A stretch of 64,000 bases of DNA from Pterobdella sp. o SKG-2022 (taxonomy: Eukaryota > Annelida > Clitellata > Hirudinida > Piscicolidae), in the NCBI GenBank assembly GCA_964035795.1, contig OZ038320.1, forward strand, positions 16,944,589 through 17,008,588, in the 5' to 3' direction. The notes beneath the pieces were generated by a model. That model worked only from the letters and a program-made list of their open reading frames with translations. It did no database searches and had not been told where the DNA came from. Both the position numbers and the translations under genes were made by a program. The stretch's first letter is position 1. Each line of letters opens with the position of its first letter. Shown here one piece after another: positions 1-10,917 of this stretch.

Positions 1-50
1 ATCATCTAATAATAATGTTTTCGTCCCCTTTTTGTCTTCCTCGTCTCCAG

Positions 51-963
51 GTTCAATAAGTTTTTCTTCAAATTGTTTGAACAAATACCCCTGTCTGAAA
101 ATCTTTGTGTTTTATTATGATGAAGATGAGAGCTATAAAGATTTTAAAACTACCCCAATTAATTTCACAAAAAATTTTAAAAAACATAATATTTCTAAAA
201 ATAGTTCTACTCAACTTACATATAAAAATGACGAAGAGGTTATCTCTACAAAAGTATCTATTGGAGCTCCTTTGAATGGAGAGAATGAAAACATCACAAA
301 CCAATTTTCAATTGATAATTTAACTGTTCACCATATAAAATTTGGTGAAGATATCTATGAAAATAAACTAGAAAGTATTAATGAAACCGATAAAAACTTG
401 AAGCAAAAGAGAAATAAAAGAAACGAGATTGTAGAAGAAGATATCGATAAAAATAGATTGAAAAACTATTTTGAGCCTTCATTGAACAAACCATTGCAAG
501 ATCAGAACAAAAATGCTGAGTGGAAAAAAGGCATGAGGCAGATTGCGCAACTCTACAGGTCTTGGGATGACGCATTCTATACTCAAGTATTGAAGTTTCA
601 TTGTTGGTTTTATAACTCTAAATAACAGCTAAACTTTAAAAATGAGGTTTTTTTTTCACGTCTTACAAATCAATGCTACAGTGCACGTTGATTGAATGCG
701 GTGAGGATGTGTGGAATACCAAAGTCAACAATAGGTTCCAGAGAAATTGGGGAATTCCCGGCTCCAAATATCCTTGTTACTACGACCCTAACAAGAAAGA
801 AGTAGCAATCTTAGAGCAAACATCGGCCATCATGGCTTTCCACGCCATCTTTTGGCCCGTCTTGTGTTTCGTGTCAGGCGCCGTTTTGTGGGCGTGCTTG
901 TGTGCTGGGTGTTGCAAAGACAAACAATCAAAATGTAAAGAAAAAAAGAAACTAACTGCTTGA
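51..963 (+). CDS. TipE/KCNMB-type ion-channel auxiliary subunit, 3' exons (partial)
   Basis: Two exons are supported: 51-586, after acceptor TCTCCAG, and 682-963, joined in phase 0 with donor CAA|GTATTG. The first carries the start of an extracellular loop (KYPCLKIFVFY), as in the Cys-bearing loop of TipE and BK-channel beta subunits. The second has CTLIECGED, then KYPCYYDPNKKEVAIL, then the second membrane helix beginning MAFHAIFWP. The pattern PCxY(D/N)P, a stretch of residues, then FHxxFWP is the hallmark of this family. After the helix come a Cys cluster and a short basic tail ending in TAA/TGA-type termination at 963. Such proteins span the membrane twice and modulate Na+ or BK K+ channels. 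The loop is oddly long: about 120 Lys/Asn/Glu-rich residues lie between its two conserved ends. The N-terminal exon with the first helix is upstream of the window. Whether it is TipE-like or KCNMB-like cannot be decided here. A donor at 559 is an alternative but puts the second exon out of frame. Confidence 0.7.
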
Positions 964-1216
964 AAAAATTTCCACAATTTCGTCCATTTAAAAGTTTAAA
1001 TTTTTTTACAAATAATTATGTAATTTGATCTCACTCAGATTGTAATTTCAGCTAACCTTCAATTAAATATATAAGTTATTATTTTTGTTCAGCTTTTGCC
1101 AAAAGAATGTCGTTTTTCTCTGTTCAAGAATTCATTTATATGAATCATGAAATGTAAATACATACTTGATTTATTTCACGTGAAAAAATCTTGAAAATGT
1201 TCTTATTTTTATAGCC

Positions 1217-1222
1217 AATAAA
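1217..1222 (+). other. Polyadenylation signal AATAAA
   Basis: An AATAAA hexamer lies about 250 bases after the stop codon of the channel-subunit gene, in an AT-rich stretch with no other gene. It is the likely 3' end signal of that gene. The hexamer is common by chance in this base composition. Confidence 0.4.
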
Positions 1223-1977
1223 ATAGCCGTGTCAGTCCTCTCCTACCTGTCAACTTGTTATTCCTCATAACTCCCACTTTGAGACTAAATCTGTTTTCTT
1301 TTTCTATGGTCTTTGTTTTTGAAATTTTTAACTTCACAAGTTGAATATTCATCTACAATCTACTTTTTTTTTAACCTCAAAACTTATTTCTAAGTAGTTG
1401 AAACAATGCTTTTGAGTGACACTTAAAGCACTACATATATTTATTATCTTTTCTCATACATATTTTCAAGAATGTTAAGAAAATTTCATTTTTTGTTGTT
1501 GCACAAATGATCTTGCTCGAAAGACCAAAAATGATTTCATAAATAAATCTCAGAAAAGTTGATTTTGACGTATATTTCAGATTGCATTAACAACCCAAGC
1601 ACCAAATCCCTAATAAGTTAATGATGCAGACAAAATTTGACGACGCATACTCTCCTACGCTTATAATTCATCTCATTCAAAAGCTAACTTTTGAAAAATA
1701 TTTCAAAAGTAAAAAGTTGAATTTGACTTAATGTACCGGCAAAAGATGCCTGGTCATACATAGTATTTAATTTTTCTATTTAACATTTTTTTCGCATTTG
1801 GATAAACTCAATTTGAAGTAAATATACAACTCTTGTGAATCTCCGTTATTTAAATTATTTGGAATCTCAATGCATTCATAAAATAACTTGTCAAATTTTG
1901 TTTTAAATTAAAATAATCTTTTGAATTTTCAACAATTTCGAAATTTTTACACTATTTGTTCTTTTTGAGTATTATCT

Positions 1978-2116
1978 AAGAACACTAGTTAGTTTTTTAA
2001 GGTACGAAGCTTTTGGTTTTCAACGTAACATTTTCAAGTATTAAAGTTTTCATACTTAAAAATGTTAAGTTTAAAACGAAAAGCTTCGTACCTTAAAAAA
2101 CTAACTAGTGTTCTTA
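1978..2116. repeat. Palindromic MITE-like element, copy 1
   Basis: The two ends are near-perfect inverted repeats about 55 bases long. The left arm starts AACACTAGTTAGTTTTTTAA, continues GGTACGAAGCTTTTGG, and its reverse complement closes the element at about 2116. The loop is short. The same outer sequence ACACTAGTTAGTTT ends a second element at 3847-3966, so this is a dispersed fold-back family with no coding capacity. Transposase source and target-site duplication were not identified. Confidence 0.75.
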
Positions 2117-2594
2117 AATAAGACTCATTTCATTAAGGCTTTTGAAAAAAATCAAAATTTTTGTTCTTTGTATAGCTGCACTTAGCAACGTAAACTTACG
2201 AAGGAGTTAACTTTTAAATTTTAAGATGTTAAAAATAAACTTCAAAAAGTGTCTAAGAGATGTAATAAATATTGATTCATTTGATTATCAGGATAAGAAA
2301 AGGTTTGTGTTTAGTTTTTTGGTATGTCAATAAAATTACATTTAATACGATTGCCACAGAAAGACTAATTTTAATTTAGAAAAGTATGCCAATTAAGGAG
2401 TAGTTTATATTATACAAAATCTATATTGCATTTATATATTATATATTCATGAATGATGATATTGTAAATGTATATAAATCACAACAGAGTCAGTATATTG
2501 ATTTTAGAAACTAAAAAATAAAAACAGAATAAAGTATTTATTTATATGATAAAGCACGAAAATAATTAGTAAAAAAGCTTTTAAACCACACAAA

Positions 2595-5500
2595 ATGACT
2601 TGCAGAGAATGTTTTTCAACCACCTCACAAACATCAGCCGTGCACCACAAGGACGCTTCAGTGCAGTCAGCGAAGAGAAAATCCATTGAAGTTGATATTT
2701 AACTTCATTATTTAATAACTTCTATCGTATGAATTAGTTTTCGCAATACCTATGCTATTTAGTTTGCGGCCGTCTTGGTGTCTAGATCTTTCTGAAACTT
2801 TCGGCACCATCGATCATCACAATATATTTCACATTTTGAAAAGTTACTTTCACGTTCCAGACTTTGCTTTATCCTGGTTTTGTTTATATCTTCCCCAACG
2901 TAAGCAATCTTTTAAAGTAGACAGCATTTATTTTTATCCCACTTCTCTTCGTTATAATGTTCTCAAGTTTTCCGTTTTTGAACACATCTTTTTTTATTTT
3001 CACTACATCTGTTAGAGACCTTCTAAAAACAAGGCGTTATGACTACCAGTTTTCAGATGGTAAAAATCATTTCAAGGTGCCTGAAGTAGTCTTACTGCTT
3101 GGAAAGAGGTCTTTGAAGTTAATTTCTGAGTTTCCCATAATTACTTCATGTTGAATCTTGAATTGAGTGATGTTTGTTGGCAGTACCATACTTTTTGCAA
3201 ATCTAATTTTTTCATCAAAGTTAGTTTTTGTGGCAGTACTTTTGCTACAACTTCAAAGATCACAAGTGGGACCTTCAACCCTAGTCTTAACGTCAAAGTT
3301 TTTAGCACCCAAATGTAGACCTCTATCATTTCTTTTTGATCAAACAAGTATGAAAACTTTTGCTTTTCAGCCCTACAAATGTTCATAAAAAACGAAAGTT
3401 TGATGTTTCCAACTAATAGCAATGTGGAGCTGGGTTTTGAAACTTTTTTCTTGAATTTATATTTCTATTTTTTAATATAATATCAAAACTATCACACAAA
3501 CAGATTCAAACTGATTTAATGACCGAACCTCAAGAAAAGAACAAAGATGAATATAAACTGAAAGAATTTTTGCAAAAAGTTGAGACACTAATGATTCAAA
3601 ACCTCAACGACAACAGAAAAAGCAAAGCCTTCAATGGTGCGTTAATTGATTGTTCATGTTTAAGATGCAATATTTTAAAACTTTTGAGTAATTTCTTTAA
3701 GGAGTATTATTCATTCTTTTGTATTGAGTACAGTCGTATAATCGTAGTATTACGTTTTATTGGTGTATTATAACTTCAAGCTTTTGATATCTCATGGGCG
3801 GTTATTTATTAATGATTTTTTCCAAAAGCCACAATAAAATGAATTCAATTTCAGAACACTAGTTAGTTTATTAAGATAAGTTCATGGGTTTCTCATACTT
3901 GAAAATGTTACGTTGATAACTAGAAGCTTCGTATTTTAAATAAACTAACTAGTGCTCTGAAATTATATTCGGTTATTTATTATTTTCAATTTTTTCTTGT
4001 GAACATCATTATCACTGTTTTCTTATGAAAGGTTACAATCCCTTATTCATGGAGTTTTCCAAGGACTTCAACCGTATTGCTTGTTACCGAGTCAATAATG
4101 AGAATCAGCATGACAAGGTGCAACTTCAACACCAATTCTTTCAATAGAGTTTATAAATGATGAACAATAATGATTCAAATTGTATAATAATTTTATCACT
4201 TTTTTTTTTAAAATGAGTATTTTCATTCATCGGATTTCAATCGCACAATGATAAATGTACTAGAAGCAACATAATGGCTTATAAATCGACGAAGCTTTTT
4301 CGAGTAGACTTACATTATCCAAAACTCAATAGTTGAATAGAATTTTTTGAGAAGCTGTGTCGAATAATACACCAGCATATTGTTTCTTGTATAATTAAAA
4401 TATTGATCCTTCTATTTATTTAAAATATTATAAAGGTATATTTTTATCCACATTAATATCATCAGAGATTATTCCTTAGTTAGGTGTGACTAGTCTATGC
4501 TGGAACAGCAATGGGAGCATCCTCGTGGCTGGATATCCTTTTAAACCCTTCATTAAACTCTGAAGCATTAACAACAACCTCATTTCAAAATGTTTATAAC
4601 CATTATATAATGATTGTTTGAAATCATTAGAACTTAACACGATAATATTTTATGTTATTGTTTTTCTATTATAATCAGTGAGGTACCATTTAAAAAGTAT
4701 TATTCTTCCTTACAAGACACACGCATGGCACAAACAACCATTTAGACTGCTGTATCCACCATTCATATATAACTTTGTGTTATACTGACAAAATAGATGA
4801 TAATACTTTCAATGACAAATACACCGCTAAAAGCTCTAGAAATGAAAAATTTCCAAATAATAGTGATAAACTAAAACCTTTCTATGATAAAAATATATAC
4901 TCTGCTAATGCTGTGGAGGAGAATAATGAAAACGACAAGCTGTTGAGAAGCATGGAAACAACGATAGAGACCAAATCATGCATTACTGTTCTTCAATGCC
5001 ACCCCACCATACCCTTTATTCTGGCCGTCGGAACTTGCAACGGTATGTCAATTACGGTTTTCAAATGTTTGTCGAATATAATATTGTATTGCGTATGGGT
5101 TATATAATTTAATAGTACTCTTTTGTTCGATCTTAAATCGGAGATATTTTAAATAAAAGTTTTAAAAATTATAAATTCTTTAATGTTGAATATGACTACG
5201 GTCATATCATGTTGAAAACACCGGTTCTCGCCTGATCACCGAAGTTGAGCAACGTCGAGCCCGGTTAGTACTTGGATGGGTGACAGCTTGGGAATACCGA
5301 GTGCCGTAGTTTTTTTTTATTCCCACTAAAACTACCATATCATAATATATATAATAATGTGAGTAGAAATGCTACTTATTGGAGCAGTTTCAGACAATGG
5401 GTGCGCAAGAAATGAAATGGCATAAAAATTTTTTATAAAAATTTAAAATGAAAAAAAATTTTTGTAAAAAAAAATACAGACTTGAAATATTTTCATCATA

Positions 5501-8500
5501 GAGTTTTAACTGAAGTCAGGAATGCTTATGTTGTAACAACAGGAAAAGTTGAAAATAAGAGGAGAAAAGATACTTGGTGGTGGAAGGAAGTTGGGGATAA
5601 CAAAAAGAGAAATGCATTCAATAGTGGCGGAAATTTAATCTAGACCAATATGAAAACGAATATATATATTGGAAGAAAAAATAAAAAAAAAGATTACACA
5701 GACTAAAATGAAAATATTTAATAAGTGGAATGAAAATATAAAAAGTAAAAATAGAAGAAATGTAATGTTCCAAATTGCTAAGGATATGGAAACTGATAAC
5801 AAGGATTTTCGAAGGTCAAAGTATATTAAAAATGCTAAAGGAAAAAGAGATATTAGAAAGATGAAGAGAATATTTTGGAAAACTCTTTAATGAAACTTCA
5901 TTCTATTATATCGAAGAAGTTGAAAAGGTAGAGGGTCCGTTAAAAAACGTTACAGTTAATGAAGCTTGATGGGTGCGGAAAAAAATGCAAAATAACAAAG
6001 CCTTCAAAGGTAACAAGCGACCTGATCAAAATTACAGCAATTGGTTTAAACCAATCAAAGATGATTTTCGAACAAATTATTCTCACTGAAAAATGTAAAA
6101 AAAATGGGAGGATAGTGCTACTGTGGTTGTGTACAAAGGTAAGGGTGATGCACTAGATTGTGGTAGTTGTAAAAGCATTAGGCTTTTAGAGCACAGCATG
6201 AAAGTGTGGAAGAAAGTGCTGAAAGCCAGGTTGAGAAAAATAATTACCCTTAATGAAAATCAACTCGGATTCAATCCAGCCAAAAGCACAATAGATGGAT
6301 TGTTTGTGCTGAAGTAATTGCAAAAAAATATGGTGGCAAGAAAAAGGAATTACATCATATTTTTGTTTATTTAAAAAAAGCCTTTGATAGGGTGCCGAGA
6401 AGAGTGATAGAATGAGCCCTTAAAAGACAAAAAATGCCAAAAAGAATGGTTCAAATAATTATGGCACTATATGTGAACACGAACTCAAAAGTGAAAACCT
6501 TTACTGGAACATCAAAGAAATTTGAAATAAAGGTTGGTGCTTATCAAGGGTCCGCTTTGAGTTTTTTGCTTTTTACGCAGAATCAAAGGATGAAGTGATA
6601 AGTATATTTATGAAATGGAGAAGTGCGATGGAGTTGCGAGGGTTAAAAATCAATATGAAGAAAACTAAATATATGGTTAGTGGTAAAATAATTATTGATA
6701 AAGTAAACTGGGTTAAAAAAGCCATGTGGTTTTTGTGGTAATAATTTAGGTAGTAATTCAATAATAATAATAGCTCAGCTGGTAGAGCGTTAGACTAGTT
6801 ATCTAAAGTAACCGGGTTCAATCCCGCGTGGGCCGACAATTATACACACAAGGAGTAGCGCCTTGTGAATCATCTGTTGAGCTAACGAAACCCCAACATG
6901 GGGTGACTGAAAGTCGATCTAAAAAAAAAAATTCAATAATATGCAATAAATGTAAAAAATGGTGTCATAAGAAGCGTTCGGGTTTAAAAAATATTATACT
7001 CAGTAAAAACTTCATATTTCCTTAATATAGCTTTAATAAATATCATAATACTAATGACTCTGAAAGCAGCTTCAAATTCGAAGATGGTCAGGTGATAGAA
7101 AAGGGCGAATCTTTCAATTACTTAGGAAATTGTTTTGATTGCAACAATGATATTGTGAAGACAGTAAGAAGAAAGATTGATGCGGCATGGTTAAGTTGGA
7201 GGAATATCTCAGGTCTGCTACGGAACAACATGATTCCACGGAAATATTGATCAAGCATATACGATGCATGCATCAAACCTGTTTTATTATATAGACGTGA
7301 GGCGTGAGCTTTAACACTGAAATTGGTTGAAACACTGGTAAGAAACTAAAATAAATGTTGAGACGACTAGTTGGCATGAAGTACAGTTGGCAACGAGATA
7401 ATCTTTTGATAGAAATGTGGTATACTACGGTTAGAGACCAGGCTTTGAAGCCAAAGATTGAGATGGTTTAGCCTTGTATTGAGAAAACCAAAAAACAGTT
7501 TGACTTTGAATATGTACAATATGCACCTCGAAGGACGTAAACCAGTCTGTTGGTCTAGAGCTGGAAGAAATGCGTGGAAGAAAATTCAAAAACACTGTGA
7601 TTAGAAGAGAGCCAGACTTTTGAAAGAGAAACATAGAAACTTAAAATTTCGTCAAACCCTTCTTGAAAAGAAACAAATGAGATTAAACGATGATGATGAT
7701 TATGCTGAATGAACAAAGTTTAAAATAATATATGTGAGCACAAGTCTATTCGTGAACAAAATTTTCATAATTATTTGTCTCTGACTAACCATGAAACAAA
7801 TTTTACTTTGTTTCAAGTATTAATTTAAAAACTTGGGTATTGTCTATGAATAAATTGCAATTATATGTTTGAAAATGCCAATAAACAATAAAAAAGAAGT
7901 ATCTAATAAGAATTAATACTGATGCACACACAGGCAACATTCGGATCATCGACATGACAAAGACACATGATGAGGCAAACAAGGAAGCAGTCATCAAGAA
8001 CGAAGATTACGTCATGGCGGAAACAGATTCGAAAGATGAACACCATCTTGATATGGTCACTGGTCTTAGCTGGGTTGGTAACACTAATGACTCCATCAGT
8101 AATATTGAGGTTGGTTTTTTAAGATTATAATTTTGTCGATTTTTATAAAATTTTGTTTTTTTTACTTATTTTGTTATAAGCTATGTGCTGCAAAACCCAT
8201 TAACTCTTTAATCGGTGGTTTTTTAATGCTAATAAATGGCATGAATATTGAAGACTTGATAATTGATTCTCATCCCTGCAACACTTGATTCAAGTTCTTA
8301 TCATGTTCACTGGATGGCAGCATAGTGCATTGGACCTTCAGCCAGCTCAACAAGAAGATCTCCACCAACCACGTGTGAGTCTCTTTCTGTTGACTCTCAA
8401 TTGCATTAACTTGTCAAATCGTTTTTAAATTTTAATAGAATAAATTTATAGTTTTTTTCGATTGAATACGTTGTCTTATTCAAGTTGTTTCAATTGTTTT

Positions 8501-10917
8501 CGATTCATACAATGATTTCAAACCCTTATCTGATGATGAGAATATCCGAAAATATCGGATCGAAAATAAGGGTTTTTTCGAAAAATAAATTCAAAGCCTT
8601 TTAAATTTTATTTATCTCCATTAAAAACTTTTTCAACGGGTTCTCATGCAGTTATGTGGTACTGACCGAGTGTCTACCTGATGGAATAAGAAAGATAGTT
8701 GGCGGTAGAGGGATCGTTTCCATTACATGCATATCTGCGTGTCCAAACGATAAACACGTGTTTGTGTGTGGCAGCGATGTTGGAGCAGTGTTTAAATGCT
8801 CCTTTTATTCTAAGGGCAAAACCATTAGTGAGTTGAGATAAAGAATAAGATGAGATGAATTTTAATTACTGATTACTTTTGTTCCATTTAATTCAAAATT
8901 AATTTTAAAATATCTTTTTTTGGGTCGAAATTAAATATTTATTAGTTTATATAAAAAAACTAATATTCAATATATTTTAGCATATAATCAATGAAGATCT
9001 ATGAAATTGGCAGATCTAGAAAGAAAATCTTCATTATCAGGGACAATTCCCTTGACGAGCTGCTTCGCCCCACATAAGAGCACTATACAATCTATCCAGT
9101 TCTGTCCCTCCCACACCAAACTCTTTGCCACTTCTTCCTCAGATGGCATGTTCTCAATATACTGTGTTGATAAGGTGTGTGTTTTTGTAATGGTTTTTTG
9201 ATTTATGAAGTGTATAAAATAACTATATCCAGATCATAATAGAAAAGCAGCCTTTAAAAAGGCGCTAAAATGATGAAATACTTGTTAAATTTTACAAGAA
9301 AACTAAAAAATTATTAAAAACCCTATTTTGAAACATGATTTTGAGAAATAAAAAACAAGTAATCTTAATGTTTTGCTGAACTTCAATGAAGTTAGGTTTT
9401 GTTGTGTGAATAAGGATTCAAACTCGAGTACTGAAAGAAATGAAATTTATTGAAAATAAACTGAACTCTTAAGTTCATAATCAAAGTATCATGAAAAATA
9501 ACAAAAAATAGTTCATATGAAACTCCTAATACAATAAAATTTTTTATAGTTTCATATATAATAATAACTTTATTTAGTGGAAAATTTTTTATTTAAAAAC
9601 ATGACAAATTTACAATTTTCCACTTAAACTATAAGTTTTTTTAGACCAGGGATTTCTTCTCAAACTTTTTTTAAGCATTTTTTGATTAATTATTTTGATC
9701 GAAATTTCGACTAAATTAAAGTTTTTAAACCCATAGAATCTTTTTGGAGATTAGTAAGCAAAACTACCAACAGACTGAATTCACTCAAACTCATACTTAC
9801 TCATCACTGTTCCACTCGAGAAAACCATTTTTAAATTATTAAATTTTTCCATTAATAATTCAAGTCTTTTCACACCTTTCTGGCTTCGTTTCTAACATGA
9901 GCATGAAAAACATTCATTTGCTATTCTGAGTGTCATTTCAATAATCTTGTCTTCAAATTTTCAAAAACTTCAATTTTATATACTTATTTTCATATATACT
10001 TATATACACATTTCTTCGTTTACCCATAAGTTCAAACAACCCCATCCATGCGCCCACAAGGAGGCACCATTGGCACAAACGAATCCCTGCATGGAAAGTC
10101 TCTTTTCTTGCAGTTGGTCTCCCCACAAAGCAACTACCCTCATCATCACCTCCTCTAGAGGAGACGTCATCGTTTATGCTGTTCGACTTCTATTTTTATA
10201 TACATTCTTTCATCTAATTTAACGTACTTATCATCGTTTTTAAATACTTTCATTATTTTTATTTAATTGAAATTTCAATTTTATTAAACACTTCTATAAA
10301 CTTTAGTTAATTATTATTTGAAATACAATTATATTATATTATATTATCTTCAATATAGAACTTCACATATAACGTGCAACAGTTAGAAGAGACAGCAAAG
10401 TGCAGCGAAGTGGCTTCGTACAAATTGCCTGTGGGAGTCTTATGTGGCAGTTTCAATGTCCGCAGGTGGGTACTCCTCGTTATCACAATTATCTATCGTT
10501 CTTTTGTGTTATTTGTTTTTTAATTTCATTTTAAAAATTAGTTTATATTCGATAATTTAGGACTAAGTTTGGAAAAATTGGCAATGAGTTTCACGTTTTG
10601 TATTATTTTTCTCAAATAAATTGTATATTCCAACAATACCTCTGTCTCAAAGATAGATGTCTTTCCAACTATTTTTTTGTATGTTTTCGAATTTGAAACT
10701 TAATTCTAACTTTTCGGCAAAACATAGTTTATGACAAGAAAATAATGTTATATGGATTAAAATTCTCTCCCATCTCAGACCATCATTGTACGCCACTGGA
10801 GATGCTGAGGGAGTGACAACATTGTGGAAGATGGGTGGAAGTCTATATAACAATACACTTTATGACTACCGAGTTGTTACATGTATAATGTCTGAAATGT
10901 TATGCTCTCAAATTTGA
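2595..10917 (+). CDS. DYNC2I2: Cytoplasmic dynein-2 intermediate chain 2 (WDR34) ortholog
   Basis: WD40 subunit of the dynein-2 motor that drives retrograde intraflagellar transport in cilia. Exons read in phase: 2595-2690, 3504-3636, 4032-4117, 4480-4532, about 4732-5042, 7934-8109, 8295-8374, 8652-8827, 9014-9174, 10031-10180, 10359-10465 and 10779-10917. The N-terminus has light-chain-binding-like sites (TTSQTS, DASVQS, IQTDL), followed by EFLQKVETLMIQNLN...KAFNG, which matches the WDR34 segment FLRRVEAMVIRELN...HAFDG. WD repeats follow: GVTSLCWNSNGSILVAG, LQCHPTIPFILAVGTCNGN, FLSCSLDGSIVHW, ACPNDKHVFVCGSDVGAVFKC, IQSIQFCPSHTKLFATSSSDG, FSCSWSPHKATTLIITSSRGD and LYATGDAEGVTTLWKM. The acceptor at 9014 was chosen because nearer ones give a stop. 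The segment 4732-4960 is weakly conserved and Asn/Lys-rich. The ATG at 2595 follows an in-frame stop and is the likely start. Introns hold a reverse-transcriptase scrap, a MITE, a 5S-like gene and a LINE. Confidence 0.88.
2740..3020 (+). mobile_element. LINE reverse-transcriptase fragment
   Basis: In the first intron of DYNC2I2, an open frame at 2752-3015 reads LDLSETFGTIDHHNIFHILK, then DFALSWFCLYLPQRKQSF. This matches the finger/palm region of non-LTR reverse transcriptases (LDLSKAFDTIDHxxLLxKL ... WFxSYLxxRKQ). No YADD block follows in frame, so it is a dead fragment. The clade (CR1/L2/Jockey-like) is not resolved. Confidence 0.7.
3847..3966. repeat. Palindromic MITE-like element, copy 2
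   Basis: In DYNC2I2 intron 2. Its ends are inverted repeats (AATTTCAGAACACTAGTTAG against the complement CTAACTAGTGCTCTGAAATT). The inner part again carries GAAGCTTCGTA. It shares its outer 15 or so bases with copy 1 at 1978-2116 but has a diverged centre. Confidence 0.7.
4533..4731 (+). other. Probable U12-type AT-AC intron of DYNC2I2
   Basis: The exon coding LCWNSNGSILVAG has no GT donor at the needed place. It is followed directly by ATATCCTTTT, which is the exact consensus of the minor-spliceosome 5' splice site. Near the other end, TTCCTTAC (4706-4713) resembles the U12 branch site TTCCTTRAY. An AC dinucleotide 18-19 bases later (4730-4731) restores reading phase 2 into the next open exon. 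A nearer AC at 4712-4713 is also in phase, so the 3' end has two candidates. The 5' end is the strong part of the call. Confidence 0.65.
5194..5312 (+). rRNA. 5S rRNA gene or recent 5S-derived copy
   Basis: About 119 bases match metazoan 5S rRNA throughout, including ACACCGGTTCTCG, GATCACCGAAGTTGAGC, AACGTCGAGCCCGGTTAGTA and CTTGGATGGGTGAC. The two ends pair (ACTACGG with CCGTAGT), so helix I is intact, and a run of nine T follows as a pol III terminator. The internal promoter boxes are present but changed at a few sites: GTTGAGC for the usual GTTAAGC, and GACAGCTTGGG for GACCGCCTGGG. It lies in the sense direction in an intron of DYNC2I2, about 200 bases before a LINE. It may be a functional dispersed 5S gene, a retroposed pseudogene, or a 5S-derived SINE head. 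Confidence 0.8.
5515..7710 (+). mobile_element. Decayed LINE, reverse transcriptase plus CxxC finger
   Basis: Translating in shifting frames gives an almost continuous non-LTR polymerase: RRKDTWWWKEV (5560), NVMFQIAKDMETDN (5760), VVVYKGKGDALDCGSCKSIR (about 6123), QLGFNPAKSTIDGLFVLK (6260), KAFDRVPRR in broken frame (6378), YQGSALSFLLF (6540), and then MKWRSAMELRGLKINMKKTK (6612). Next come a Cys finger PCGFCGNNLG...SNSIICNKCKKW and the C-terminal part (TVRRKIDAAWLSWRN, LEGRKPVCWSRAGRNAWKK). The FADD/YADD catalytic block is deleted and many stops are present, so it is inactive. The architecture with the Cys finger after the polymerase is that of a LINE family widespread in marine invertebrates. 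It fills most of the large DYNC2I2 intron 5043-7933. Confidence 0.85.
6766..6930 (+). mobile_element. tRNA-derived SINE nested inside the LINE
   Basis: A tRNA-like head has A box TAGCTCAGCTGGTAGAGCG, B box GGGTTCAATCCC and acceptor-like GGGCCG. It is followed by a unique body with ACCCCAACATGGGGTGACTGAAAG and a poly-A tail. A perfect 10-base direct repeat ATTCAATAAT flanks it (6756-6765 and 6931-6940), a target-site duplication. It splits the LINE Cys-finger codons exactly between GNNLG and SNSIICNKC. The LINE therefore came first. Confidence 0.85.

Larger units (their letters stand above)
964..2594. other. Intergenic region between the channel subunit and DYNC2I2
   Basis: No coding region was found. 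It contains the 3' UTR of the upstream gene and one palindromic element at 1978-2116. The DYNC2I2 promoter must lie towards the right end; no TATA or initiator could be assigned. Confidence 0.5.

Noticed and set aside
6780..6840. tRNA gene call at the tRNA-like head
   Set aside because: The acceptor stem is not closed, a SINE body and poly-A follow, and it is flanked by a target-site duplication, so it is a SINE and not a tRNA gene.
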